A DNA stretch of 64,000 nucleotides from Leifsonia aquatica (GTDB lineage: Bacteria > Actinomycetota > Actinomycetes > Actinomycetales > Microbacteriaceae). Location: positions 1,178,001 through 1,242,000 of the forward strand of contig NZ_JACHVP010000001.1 in assembly GCF_014190775.1 (NCBI RefSeq), read 5' to 3'. A program made the translations under genes and the position numbers. The notes below the pieces were generated by a model. That model worked only from the letters and a program-made list of their open reading frames with translations, ran no database searches and was not told the origin of the DNA. Position 1 is the first letter of the stretch, and each line of letters starts with the position of its first letter. Shown here one piece after another: positions 51,511 through 59,674 of this stretch.

Positions 51511-51873
51511 TCAGCCTTCGCCCAGCGCGTGCAGCAGCTGCGCCTTGTTCATGCGCGAGTACCCCTGGATGCCCTGGGCCTTGGCGCGGTCGCGCAGCCC
51601 GTGGAACGTCGGGATGCCGCTGGACGGCGTCGCGGCGACGCCTCCGCTGCTCACCGCATCGGCCTGGGCCGCTGCGGCACGCGCGGTCTTCTCGGTGCGC
51701 TTGACCGCCTTCTTCGCGTCCTTCGCGGCCTGCTCCAGCCGGGCTGAGAGCTCCTCGGCCGTCTTGCGGGAGCGCTTGTCGAGCTTTTTCACCGCTCGCT
51801 CGGCCTCGTCCACCGCGGCGCGGGCGGCGACCAGCAACCGCTCCGCCTCCTTCTCCGCCTTCTTCGTGCTCAC
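51511..51873 (-). CDS. Coiled-coil protein with C-terminal Rho_N/SAP-like domain
   Basis: 120 residues from a GTG preceded by AGGAGG at 5 nt. Residues 1-75 are a Lys/Ala/Glu-rich helix (EKEAERLLVAARAAVDEAERAVKKL) likely forming a coiled coil. The last 30 (LRDRAKAQGIQGYSRMNKAQLLHAL) match the Rho N-terminal/SAP-type helix pair used for nucleic-acid binding. A histone-like or RNA-binding role is inferred. An in-frame upstream ATG has no ribosome site. Confidence 0.75.
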   Translation of the reverse strand: MSTKKAEKEAERLLVAARAAVDEAERAVKKLDKRSRKTAEELSARLEQAAKDAKKAVKRTEKTARAAAAQADAVSSGGVAATPSSGIPTFHGLRDRAKAQGIQGYSRMNKAQLLHALGEG

Positions 51874-51939
51874 GGTTCCTCCTTGCGCGTTTCGGATCCC
51901 GGACAGCCCTGTCGCGCTCACCATACGTCCACTCGGGGG

Positions 51940-52419
51940 TCATGCGCCCTCCCCAGTCGCGAGAAGTTCGCGCAGCGCGTCCAGAATGGGCCGCTGGCCC
52001 TTCGTGAGCTTCTCGGCGGCGACGTCGAGCGTGAACCAGCGCGCGTCGTCGATCTCGGGGAACGCCTGCGTGCGGCCGGAGCGGGGAGGCCATTCCAGCT
52101 CGAACGTGTTGCTCCGGACCTCCGTGAGTTCGAAGTCGGGGGCTGCACCCGCGAACACGACGATCACCTTGCCGGAGGTCCGGAAGTCGCCCAGCGGCAG
52201 GTAGTCCGCATCCGGCGCCTCCACGCCCATCTCCTCCGCGAACTCGCGGCGGGCGGCGCCCAGCTCGTCCGTGTCCCCGGCCTCGACGATCCCTTTGGGC
52301 AGCGACCAGGCGCCGTCGTCCTTGCGCGCCCAGAACGGCCCGCCCATGTGCCCGAGCCAGATCTCCGGCCCGGTGGACGAGCGGCGGTGGAGCAGGAGGG
52401 CGGCGCTGCGGACGGTCAT
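51940..52419 (-). CDS. NUDIX hydrolase (first)
   Basis: 159 residues. Nudix box GIVEAGDTDELGAARREF then AEEMG, with Asp for the first Glu and one extra residue before RRE. WSLPKGIVEAGD is typical of a mycobacterial/actinobacterial branch that acts on nucleotide or sugar-nucleotide diphosphates. The ATG follows TAGGGT by 6 nt and is leaderless. It is divergent from a second Nudix gene 50 bp away. Confidence 0.88.
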   Translation of the reverse strand: MTVRSAALLLHRRSSTGPEIWLGHMGGPFWARKDDGAWSLPKGIVEAGDTDELGAARREFAEEMGVEAPDADYLPLGDFRTSGKVIVVFAGAAPDFELTEVRSNTFELEWPPRSGRTQAFPEIDDARWFTLDVAAEKLTKGQRPILDALRELLATGEGA

Positions 52420-52425
52420 AGTGCG

Positions 52426-52463
52426 ACCCTACGTCCGCCTCCGCTCGTCCGGGCGGCTAACGT
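52426..52463. promoter_or_regulatory. Divergent leaderless promoters between two Nudix genes
   Basis: Minus strand TAGGGT (52431-52426), 6 nt, then the ATG at 52419. Plus strand TAACGT (52458-52463), 6 nt, then the GTG at 52470. Both genes start without any Shine-Dalgarno in a 50-bp gap. Confidence 0.6.
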
Positions 52464-52469
52464 GGAACC

Positions 52470-52928
52470 GTGAACTCGGGTGACGCGTGGGTTGAAGGCC
52501 CTCAGGGCGAACGCTTCTGGGGACGGTTCGGCGCAGCCGGGCTGCTGGTGCACGATCTCCAGCGCGGCATCCTGTTGCAGCACCGCGCCGACTGGAGCCA
52601 CTTCGGCGGCACCTGGGGGCTGCCGGGCGGGGCGAGGCACGAGGGGGAGTCCGCCGTCGAGGGCGCGCTACGCGAGGCCCACGAGGAGGCCGACGTGCCG
52701 CCCGACGCCGTGCGCGTGCTCTTCGAGAGCGTGCTCGACCTCGGCTTCTGGTCGTACACGACCGTCGTCACGCAGGCGGTGCGGCCGTTCGAGGCGCGCA
52801 TGGCCGACGTCGAGAGCATCGAGCTGCGCTGGGTGCCGGTAGGGGAGGTCGCCGACCTCCCGCTGCACCCCGGCTTCGGGGCCTCCTGGCCCGAGTTGCG
52901 CGCGCGGTTGTCCGGCCTGGCGGACTGA
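52470..52928 (+). CDS. NUDIX hydrolase (second)
   Basis: 152 residues. The box reads GARHEGESAVEGALREAHEEADV, with all acidic metal ligands but Asp for the last Gly. WGLPGG precedes it. The N-terminal LLVHDLQRGILLQHRADWSHFGG suggests a MutT-like nucleotide pool cleaner or ADP-ribose type. Leaderless GTG. It is convergent with a minus-strand Gly/Pro-rich gene 15 bp away. Confidence 0.88.
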   Translation: MNSGDAWVEGPQGERFWGRFGAAGLLVHDLQRGILLQHRADWSHFGGTWGLPGGARHEGESAVEGALREAHEEADVPPDAVRVLFESVLDLGFWSYTTVVTQAVRPFEARMADVESIELRWVPVGEVADLPLHPGFGASWPELRARLSGLAD

Positions 52929-52943
52929 CCCCGCCCCGACGGT

Positions 52944-53279
52944 TCAGGAGGCGAGGCGCGGCCAGAGCAATGCCCCGGCGACGTCCTGGCATCCGGCCGG
53001 AAGGCTCGCGAACGACGCCGCTCCCGGGTACGCCGCCTGGCCGGGGTAGCCCGGCGCCCCGGGGTAACCCGGATCACCGCGGTACCGGTGCCCGTCCTCG
53101 GTGAAGAGCCGGTCGCCACGCACCGTCCCGAGGTAGCTCCCGCTCGGGGTCACGACCTCATCGTCGTCCCACGGGAACCACCCGATCCAGTCGCCGTCGG
53201 GATTGAACAGGTACCGCCCGCGCGGGTCGCTGCGGAACGCTATCCAGACTCCCTGACTGTCGTGCAGATATACGGTCAT
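52944..53279 (-). CDS. Small protein with beta-repeat domain and GYPG-rich tail
   Basis: 111 residues. Residues 1-62 are four aromatic beta-like units (VWIAFRSDPRG, YLFNPDGDWIGWFPWDD, SYLGTVRGDRLF), which resembles the 4-fold beta-flower group of small proteins as I recall it. The C-terminal part has GYPGAPGYPGQAAYPGA-type repeats and a single Cys. Function unknown. AAAGGCG lies 6 nt before the ATG. Confidence 0.65.
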   Translation of the reverse strand: MTVYLHDSQGVWIAFRSDPRGRYLFNPDGDWIGWFPWDDDEVVTPSGSYLGTVRGDRLFTEDGHRYRGDPGYPGAPGYPGQAAYPGAASFASLPAGCQDVAGALLWPRLAS

Positions 53280-53467
53280 CGTCGATCGCCTTTCGGGTCG
53301 GCATCGTCGTCCGTTGAATTATCCTCACCATGGCGCGATGCGGCAAGCGACGCGCAGGGGGATTCGCAGCGGGTGGCTTGCGCGGGGTGGAGCGGCGAGT
53401 CCATACTCGGCGGCTGAGCCCTCCGAGTTCGCCCACCTCCGTGAGAGCTGCTGTCGGGAGGAGTGGG

Positions 53468-53938
53468 ATGCCATCGAGCACGAGTGAAAGCGGTGCGGCC
53501 CGTGTGTTGGCGGCGATCGTCTGGATCGCCTTCGCCGTCGCCTGCGCAGGCCTGGTCTACTTCGGCGTCCTGGGCGCGCTCGGGAAGCCGAACTGGCCGG
53601 TCCTCACCGCCGCGGCCGTGGCAGCATCGTTCCTGCTCTTCGTGGCCCTGCAAGCGCGATGGTTGAGGAGCCGGCGCACGCTCGCTGAGGAGGGGAGGGC
53701 GAACCTGTCGAGCAACGATGGTGGCGATGGCGGTGGCAGTGGCAGACCACGCTGGTCGACGGTGGCGTGGATTGCTGCCATCGTCGGGGTCTTGTCCTTC
53801 CTCGCCGGGCTCTTCATCGACCATGGCGTGCTCCACCGGGTGCTGCTCGGGGTGGCCATACTCGCGGGACTCGTCGTCGTGGCGAGCGTCGGAGTCGTCA
53901 TCGAGGCTTCGCGGCGCCGAAACCGCGGAGCGACGTGA
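53468..53938 (+). CDS. Membrane protein with four helices, unknown function
   Basis: 156 residues with hydrophobic helices at about 13-33, 43-62, 95-115 and 122-142. A polar Gly/Asp/Ser-rich loop (SSNDGGDGGGSG) separates two pairs. The end is basic. GGGAGGAG lies 4 nt before the ATG. I recognise no family. It stands between a convergent-side small gene and an orphan DNA polymerase. The 188-bp gap upstream shows no other signal. Confidence 0.6.
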   Translation: MPSSTSESGAARVLAAIVWIAFAVACAGLVYFGVLGALGKPNWPVLTAAAVAASFLLFVALQARWLRSRRTLAEEGRANLSSNDGGDGGGSGRPRWSTVAWIAAIVGVLSFLAGLFIDHGVLHRVLLGVAILAGLVVVASVGVVIEASRRRNRGAT

Positions 53939-53986
53939 GGGGTTCGCCCGCGGCAAGCGACGCGCGGGGATGTCACCCGCTCCCGG

Positions 53987-53992
53987 GAGAAT
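53987..53992 (+). promoter_or_regulatory. -10 box of leaderless polymerase gene
   Basis: GAGAAT, 6 nt (GGAACC), then the GTG at 53999. The same GGAACC spacer precedes the second Nudix gene. Confidence 0.5.
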
Positions 53993-53998
53993 GGAACC

Positions 53999-55711
53999 GT
54001 GCACATCGTCCTCGAACGCGTCGGCCGCGACATCCGCGCGGTCGCCGTCCCCGCTCCCGTTCCGGGGGAGGCTGGGCACGCGACGGGCGAGGCCGACGAG
54101 CTGACCGGCGCGGACCTCCCGGACTACGTCGCCGCCCGGGAGAACGCGCCCGCCGACGGTGAGCGCCCCCGCTGGGTCTGGAGCGACACACGCGCCTGGT
54201 ACCCGGCCCTCCTCGCGGCCGGCGTGCGGGTCGAGCGCTGCGTCGACCTGACGCTCTCGCACACCATCCTCCGCAACTCGGCGCTCACCGCCGACTCGGC
54301 CCTCGCCACGGCGCCCGTCGGGCCGTGGGACACCGCGACGGTGCTGGAGGATGCCCCCGAGCCCACCCACTCGGCCCTCTTCGACTTCGAGCACGAATCG
54401 ACGGCCGGTGACGCTGACGCGCTCTCCGCCGTCACCGAGTTCGCCGCTCAGCAGGAGGCGATCGCCGGCAGCGCCGACCCCGGCCGCTTGCGCCTCCTCC
54501 TCGCCGCGGAGTCCGCGGGTGCGCTCATCGCCGCCGAGATGCGGTTCTGCGGCCTCCCGTACAGCGCTGAGCGGCACGACGACCTGCTCACCGGGCTCCT
54601 GGGCCCCCGACCCGCCTACGGCCGTCCTGCGGTCCTGGAGGAGCTCGTCGCCCGCGTCCGCGCGGAGCTCGACGCCCCGGACCTCAACCCCGACAGCCCG
54701 CCGGCGCTGCTCAAGGCCCTGCAGCGCGCCGGGATGCTGGTGACCTCCACGAGTTCGTGGGAGCTCCGCGAGCTCGACCACCCCGTCATCGAGCCCCTGC
54801 TGCGCTACAAGAAGCTCTCGCGGCTGCTCACCGCCAACGGGTGGACCTGGCTGGAGAGCTGGGTGCACGACGGCCGGTTCCGGCCGGACTACGTGCCGGG
54901 CGGCGTGGTCACGGGTCGTTGGGCGACGCGCGGGGGAGGCGCGCTGCAGCTGCCCAAGCAGGTCCGCGGCGCCGTGGTGGCCGACCCGGGCTGGAAGCTC
55001 GTCGTGGCCGACGCCGCGCAGCTCGAGCCCCGCATCCTGACCGGCCTCGCCGGCGACACCGCGATGGCCGCGGCCGGTCGCGGAAAGGATCTCTACGCCG
55101 GCATCGTGGAGTCGGGCGCCGTCGACGAACGCGCGCACGCCAAGGTCGCGATGCTGGGTGCGATGTACGGGGCGACGACCGGCGAGAGCGGGCGACTCAT
55201 GCCCCGCCTGACCCGTGCCTTCCCGCGCGCCATCCGGCTGGTGGAGGAAGCCGCCCGGGCGGGGGAGCGCGGTGCGATCGTCACCTCCCGCCTCGGCCGC
55301 AGCTCGCCGCCGCCGAGTGCGGCCTGGCGCACGACGCAGTCCGCTGCCTCCTCCGCCGACTCGACCGCCGTCGACGAGCGCCGCGCGCGCAGCCAGGCCC
55401 GCGACTGGGGACGCTTCACCCGCAACTTCGTGGTGCAGGCGAGCGCGGCGGAGTGGGCGCTGTGCTGGATGGCGGAGCTGCGCAACCGCCTCACTGCCCT
55501 CGCACCCGGCCGGCCCCTGACCGACTCCCCGCACCTCGTCTACTTCCTGCACGACGAGGTGATCGTCCACACGCCCGCCGAGCTCGCGTCCGAGACGGCG
55601 GCCGCCGTGGAGGAATCCGCCCGGCTCGCGGGACGGCTGCTCTTCGGCGCGTTCCCCGTCGACTTCCCGGTCACCGCCGCCGTCGTCGACTCGTACGCCG
55701 AAGCGAAGTGA
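53999..55711 (+). CDS. Orphan family-A DNA polymerase (bifunctional 3'-5' exonuclease/polymerase type)
   Basis: 570 residues, no 5' nuclease domain. Motif A is VVADAAQLEPRILTG (canonical DYSQIELR); motif B is RAHAKVAMLGAMYG with the Arg, Lys and Tyr of PolA but Leu for the Phe762 equivalent; motif C is FLHDEV. The N-terminal 190 residues would be the exonuclease region, but the DxE-type metal motif is not evident. This is separate from the main polA and is a known actinobacterial accessory polymerase type, perhaps for repair. Leaderless GTG. Confidence 0.87.
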   Translation: MHIVLERVGRDIRAVAVPAPVPGEAGHATGEADELTGADLPDYVAARENAPADGERPRWVWSDTRAWYPALLAAGVRVERCVDLTLSHTILRNSALTADSALATAPVGPWDTATVLEDAPEPTHSALFDFEHESTAGDADALSAVTEFAAQQEAIAGSADPGRLRLLLAAESAGALIAAEMRFCGLPYSAERHDDLLTGLLGPRPAYGRPAVLEELVARVRAELDAPDLNPDSPPALLKALQRAGMLVTSTSSWELRELDHPVIEPLLRYKKLSRLLTANGWTWLESWVHDGRFRPDYVPGGVVTGRWATRGGGALQLPKQVRGAVVADPGWKLVVADAAQLEPRILTGLAGDTAMAAAGRGKDLYAGIVESGAVDERAHAKVAMLGAMYGATTGESGRLMPRLTRAFPRAIRLVEEAARAGERGAIVTSRLGRSSPPPSAAWRTTQSAASSADSTAVDERRARSQARDWGRFTRNFVVQASAAEWALCWMAELRNRLTALAPGRPLTDSPHLVYFLHDEVIVHTPAELASETAAAVEESARLAGRLLFGAFPVDFPVTAAVVDSYAEAK

Positions 55712-55777
55712 CGCCGGCGCGGAATTCCCGGGTGTCGGAGTTGGTTGTCAGTGGCGACCTGACCGAGGATGGAGACC

Positions 55778-56626
55778 ATGACTGACACCGCCGCCGCCCC
55801 CACCGACCCCAACGCCGTCCTGGCCCGGTACCGGCAGCGCCGCGAGCAGGTGGTCACCGCCCCGCAGGGCAACCTCGCGCTCGTCAACACGCAGTGGATC
55901 ACCGGCGACCCGGAGGCTCCCGCGCAGCCCGTCTGGGGCGTCCCCGGCCTGTGGTCGCCGCTCCCCGCCGGGCAGTCCGGCCTGAAGGTCACCGCCACCC
56001 CGGCGGACGGCATCACGGTCGACGGCACGCTCGTCGACGGCGAGGCCATCGTCCGCGGCAAGGACGACGCGAACCCGAGCGCGATCACCTTCAGCGACAC
56101 TGTCAGCGGCTTCGTCATCGCCAGCGAAGAGGGCGACTACGCGCTCCGCGTCTGGGACGCGAACTCCGAGGCGATCCAGGAGTTCGGCTCCATCGACGCC
56201 TTCCCGTTCAACCGCGAGTGGATCATCCAGGCGGCCTTCAGCCCGATCGAGGGCGGCAAGTCCGTCGGCTTCGAGCACCTGAAGGACGACGGCAAGACCC
56301 GCGAGATGGTCATCCCCGGCGAGATCACCTTCAGCAAGGACGGCGTCGACTACAACCTCGCCGCCTTCAAGGCCGGTCGCGCGCTGCAGCTCGTCTTCGC
56401 CGACAGCACCAACGGCGACAGCACCTACTCGGTCGGGCGCTTCCTCTTCGTCGTCCCGAACGAGGACGGCACCGTCACCCTCGACTTCAACCTCGCCGTG
56501 CTGCCGCCCTGCGCGTTCAGCTACAACTTCAACTGCCCGCTGCCGCCCGCGCAGAACCGGTTCGCCGTGCCGATCGAGGCGGGCGAGAAGAACGTGCTCA
56601 ACAAGGAGGGCGAGCTCCTCCACTGA
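55778..56626 (+). CDS. DUF1684 domain protein
   Basis: 282 residues. The DUF1684 pattern is clear: aromatic/acidic strands early (NTQWITGDPE), then FPFNREWIIQAAF, GKTREMVIPGEITF, STNGDSTYSVGRFLFV, and the end LDFNLAVLPPCAFSYNFNCPLPPAQNRFAVPIEAGEK. The last block is the most conserved part of the family and contains two Cys. No signal peptide. Function unknown. ATG at 55778 is chosen for its GGAG 3 nt away; an in-frame ATG lies at 55769. Confidence 0.85.
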   Translation: MTDTAAAPTDPNAVLARYRQRREQVVTAPQGNLALVNTQWITGDPEAPAQPVWGVPGLWSPLPAGQSGLKVTATPADGITVDGTLVDGEAIVRGKDDANPSAITFSDTVSGFVIASEEGDYALRVWDANSEAIQEFGSIDAFPFNREWIIQAAFSPIEGGKSVGFEHLKDDGKTREMVIPGEITFSKDGVDYNLAAFKAGRALQLVFADSTNGDSTYSVGRFLFVVPNEDGTVTLDFNLAVLPPCAFSYNFNCPLPPAQNRFAVPIEAGEKNVLNKEGELLH

Positions 56627-56662
56627 GGCGCGTCGCGCTGCGACTGGTCCGGCTGATCGCGT

Positions 56663-57229
56663 TCAGGCCGACTCCGCCGCCGGTCGCCGTCCACGACGCG
56701 GACGCTCCGGCGAACGCGGCTGGAGCAGCACCTCCGGGTGCGCGCTGAGAGCGGCGGCGACCTCGTCGAGCCACTCGATCGCCGCGTTCGCCCCCAGCTC
56801 GGCGGCCCGGTTGGCGGCGAGCAGTGCACGCGAGTCGGCGTCGTGGGTCAGCGCTCGGATGCGCTCCGCGTAGGCCGCGCGGTAATCGGCCACGATCGCG
56901 GCGGGGTCCGAGCCCGCGATGGAGGCCGCGATCAGCACCTGATCCTGCATCTCGTCCCAGTCCGGCTCGGTGTCCCGCGGTCCCGTCGACAGCCACGCAC
57001 GCGCCTGCGCCTCGCCCTCCTCGGTGAGCGCGTGCAGCGGGAGGCCGTCCTCCGTCGCGCCCGCCGGCTCGATCAGCCCCTGGTCGGTCATGCGGTCGAG
57101 GGTCGAGTAGACCTGTCCGGCGTTGAGCTGGCGACGGTGGGCCGCCCGCGCCAGGAACTCGTTCTGCAGCTGCGAGCCGTACGCGGCGCCCTGCGTCAGC
57201 ACGGCGAGGAAACCATTCTGGACGGACAT
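56663..57229 (-). CDS. PadR-family transcriptional regulator
   Basis: 188 residues. N-terminal winged helix typical of PadR: FLAVLTQGAAYGSQLQNEF, then LNAGQVYSTLDRMTDQGLIEPAG. The C-terminal helical dimerisation domain follows with a basic tail (ERPRRGRRP). PadR regulators respond to phenolic compounds or drugs and often repress themselves. The start codon lies inside a perfect palindrome, consistent with autorepression. No ABC transporter partner is adjacent. Confidence 0.9.
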   Translation of the reverse strand: MSVQNGFLAVLTQGAAYGSQLQNEFLARAAHRRQLNAGQVYSTLDRMTDQGLIEPAGATEDGLPLHALTEEGEAQARAWLSTGPRDTEPDWDEMQDQVLIAASIAGSDPAAIVADYRAAYAERIRALTHDADSRALLAANRAAELGANAAIEWLDEVAAALSAHPEVLLQPRSPERPRRGRRPAAESA

Positions 57230-57239
57230 ACTCGGTATG
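57227..57239. promoter_or_regulatory. PadR operator overlapping its own start codon
   Basis: CATAC-TCG-GTATG, perfect 5-bp arms, overlapping the ATG at 57229 and abutting the -10 box TAGCAT (minus strand, 57242-57237). PadR sites often have ATAC/GTAT arms. Repressor binding would cover the start and promoter. Confidence 0.65.
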
Positions 57240-57288
57240 CTATTCCGCCTCGGCGCGCACGGCACGCGGGAATCGCCGAATCACAATC

Positions 57289-57318
57289 TTGTAACTCCGG
57301 CGCGTTGTCCGGCATAAT
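57289..57318 (+). promoter_or_regulatory. Promoter of the DUF3145 gene
   Basis: TTGTAA (57289-57294), 18-bp gap, CATAAT (57313-57318). It would give a leader of about 95 nt. It lies 50 bp from the PadR operator, so PadR might also affect it. Confidence 0.5.
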
Positions 57319-57419
57319 CGTGGCAGAGGCCCCGGTGGGGCCCGCAAACTTCATACGCAGTCATGGCACATCCGCTCGTTGGTCGTTGGGGAAGACGCAC
57401 CAAGCGATCGGAGGAAACC

Positions 57420-57923
57420 ATGACGGGTCACGCAAGTCGGGGAGTGCTCTACGTGCACTCCTCTCCTGGCGCGCTCTGCCCCCACATCGAGTGGGCGGCG
57501 GGACGCGCTCTCGGTCGCGCCGTCAACTTCACGTGGGAGACGCAGCCGGTCTTGAAGGGCGCCCAGCGAGCCGAGTTCTTCTGGGACGGCCCGCAGGGCA
57601 CCGGCGCGCGCCTCGCCACCGCTCTGCGCGGATGGGAGCACCTGCGCTTCGAGGTCACGGAGGACGCCGGACTCGGCACCGACGGCGGCCGATGGATGCA
57701 CACCCCCGATCTCGGCGTGTTCTTCGCCCAGACCGACACCGTCGGCAACATGGTCGTGCCGGAGGATCGCATCCGCTACGCCATGGAGCTCGCGGGCGGC
57801 AACGCGCAGGAGCTGCAGCGCGAGCTGCGTCTCGCCCTCGGCCAGGCCTGGGACGAGGAGCTCGAACCGTTCCGGCACGCGCACGACAACACCTCGGTCA
57901 TCTGGCTGCACAAGGTCGGCTGA
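57420..57923 (+). CDS. DUF3145 family protein
   Basis: 167 residues. Actinobacteria-specific DUF3145: RGVLYVHSSPGALCPHIEWAA, FTWETQPVLKGAQRAEFFW, WEHLRFEVTEDAG and HTPDLGVFFAQTD. No membrane helix; one Cys. Function unknown. ATG with GGAGGA 4 nt upstream. It commonly lies by the fatty acid synthesis cluster in actinobacteria, as here, but no mechanism is known. Confidence 0.9.
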   Translation: MTGHASRGVLYVHSSPGALCPHIEWAAGRALGRAVNFTWETQPVLKGAQRAEFFWDGPQGTGARLATALRGWEHLRFEVTEDAGLGTDGGRWMHTPDLGVFFAQTDTVGNMVVPEDRIRYAMELAGGNAQELQRELRLALGQAWDEELEPFRHAHDNTSVIWLHKVG

Positions 57924-57975
57924 CAGGATCCCGCGGCGGGCCCGGCGAACGCCGCCCGCCCGCGGTGAAACGGGA

Positions 57976-58004
57976 AAGGCCCCGGTCCAATGGACCGGGG
58001 CCTT
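57976..58004. terminator. Bidirectional terminator between DUF3145 and fabF
   Basis: AAGGCCCCGGTCC and GGACCGGGGCCTT form a perfect 13-bp stem with a 3-nt loop, between two convergent genes. The A/T ends (AAA before, TTCT after) help in both directions. Confidence 0.8.
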
Positions 58005-58020
58005 CTCACGTGCGCCGGGA

Positions 58021-59256
58021 TCAGACCGAGCGGAACGCGACGACGGCGTTGTGTCCGCCGAAGCCGAACGAGTTGCTGATCGCGAGCTGCGGGCCGTCGC
58101 CGAGCGGCTGGGCCGATCCCGAGACCTTCAGCGGGATCGCCGGGTCCTGCTCGGTGAGGTTGATCGTCGGCGGGGCGACGCGGTCGCGCATCGCGAAGAT
58201 CGTGAACACGGCCTCCAGTGCGCCGGTGCCGCCGAGCAGGTGACCTGTGGACGCCTTCGTGGCCGACACGGGGATGCTGTGCACCCGGTCGCCGAACACC
58301 TCGCGCAGCGCGACGTACTCGGCCGGGTCGCCCACGGGCGTGCTGGTCGCGTGCGCGTTGATGTGGGTGACCTCGTCGGGCGAAGCGCCGGCCTGTTCCA
58401 GTGCGAGCCGCACGGCACGGCTCGCACCGCGGCCCTCGGGGTCGTTCGCGGTGATGTGGTACGAATCGGCGGTGACGCCGCCGCCGACGACCTCCGCGTA
58501 GATGCGGGCGCCGCGGGCGAGGGCGTGCTCCTCGGTCTCGAGCACCAGGGCGCCGGCGCCCTCACCCATGACGAAGCCGTCGCGGTCGACGCTGTAGGGG
58601 CGGGAGGCCGTGGTGGGGGAGTCGTTGCGGCGCGAGAGCGCCTGCATCGACGAGAAGGAGGCGATCGTGATCGGGTGGATGGCGGACTCGCTGCCGCCGG
58701 CGATCACGATGTCGGCGAGGCCGGCCTGCAGGTGCTCGTACGCGTTCACGAGCGACTCGGTGCTGGAGGCGCAGGCGGAGGCGACCGTGCGGGCGAACGC
58801 GCGGGCCTCGAAGTGCATGGAGATCGCGGCCGACGCGGCGTTGGGCATCAGCATCGGCACGGTCATGGGGAGGACGCGGCGGGGGCCGCGCTCGCGCAGG
58901 GTGTCCCACGCGTCGAGCAGGGTCCACACGCCGCCGATGCCGGTGGCGTAGTCGACGCCCAGACGCTCGGGGACGACCTCGGGCGAGCCCGCATCGGCCC
59001 AGGCCTCCATCGCGGAGACGAGGGCGAGCTGGCTCGACGGGTCGAGGCGCTTGGCGACGGGACGCTCGAGCACGGTGTCGGGGCGCACCTTGGCCTCGGC
59101 GGCGAAGGTGACGGGCAGCTCGTACTTCTCGACCCACTCGTGTTCGAGGGTGCGGGCTCCGGACTCACCGGCGAGCAGGCCCTGCCAGCTCTCCGGGGCG
59201 GTGCCGCCGAGCGGGGAGGTAGCGCCCACGCCGGTGACGACGATCTTCTTGGTCAT
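58021..59256 (-). CDS. fabF: Beta-ketoacyl-ACP synthase II
   Basis: Elongates acyl-ACP with malonyl-ACP. 411 residues. Catalytic Cys162 in SACASS, and the two His in INAHATSTPVGD and KASTGHLLGG. Last gene of the fab cluster, separated from acpP by a strong stem-loop. GGAG is present before the ATG, though 14 nt away. Confidence 0.95.
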   Translation of the reverse strand: MTKKIVVTGVGATSPLGGTAPESWQGLLAGESGARTLEHEWVEKYELPVTFAAEAKVRPDTVLERPVAKRLDPSSQLALVSAMEAWADAGSPEVVPERLGVDYATGIGGVWTLLDAWDTLRERGPRRVLPMTVPMLMPNAASAAISMHFEARAFARTVASACASSTESLVNAYEHLQAGLADIVIAGGSESAIHPITIASFSSMQALSRRNDSPTTASRPYSVDRDGFVMGEGAGALVLETEEHALARGARIYAEVVGGGVTADSYHITANDPEGRGASRAVRLALEQAGASPDEVTHINAHATSTPVGDPAEYVALREVFGDRVHSIPVSATKASTGHLLGGTGALEAVFTIFAMRDRVAPPTINLTEQDPAIPLKVSGSAQPLGDGPQLAISNSFGFGGHNAVVAFRSV

Positions 59257-59310
59257 TACGACAACTCTCCGTTGTTCGGTACGTCGGACTCGCGCGGGCG
59301 CACGAGAACT

Positions 59311-59347
59311 CGCGCGGGCGGCGGCCGGAGGGCGCGCCGCCCGCGCG
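59311..59347. terminator. Intercistronic stem-loop between acpP and fabF
   Basis: CGCGCGGGCGGCG and CGCCGCCCGCGCG form a perfect 13-bp GC stem with an 11-nt loop. It lies in the 111-bp gap after acpP. It probably stabilises or partly terminates the message so that ACP is made in excess over FabF. A 13-nt direct repeat (59288-59300 and 59308-59320) adjoins. Confidence 0.65.
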
Positions 59348-59367
59348 GAGGACGATTCTTGCGGGGC

Positions 59368-59619
59368 CTAGGCGTCCTGCGCCTTGACGATGAACTCGAC
59401 CGCGTCGCCGACCGTCTTGAGGTTCTTGACCTCCTCGTCGGGGATCTTGACGTCGAACTTGTCCTCGGCGTTGACCACGATGGTCATCATCGAGATGGAG
59501 TCGATGTCGAGGTCGTCCGTGAACGACTTGTCCAGCTCGACGGTGTCGGTCGCGATGCCGGTCTCGTCGTTGATGAGCTCGGCCAGGCCGGCAAGAACTT
59601 CTTCGGTGGACAATGCCAT
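59368..59619 (-). CDS. acpP: Acyl carrier protein
   Basis: 83 residues, acidic, helical. The phosphopantetheine Ser41 lies in LDIDSISMM. AAGGAGA lies 8 nt before the ATG, a strong site suited to an abundant protein. It carries the growing acyl chain for FabH and FabF. Confidence 0.96.
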   Translation of the reverse strand: MALSTEEVLAGLAELINDETGIATDTVELDKSFTDDLDIDSISMMTIVVNAEDKFDVKIPDEEVKNLKTVGDAVEFIVKAQDA

Positions 59620-59674
59620 GGTGTTATCTCCTTGAGGGGTGTCGTTTTGACCGTTGATCAGTCTAGGGCAGGGC

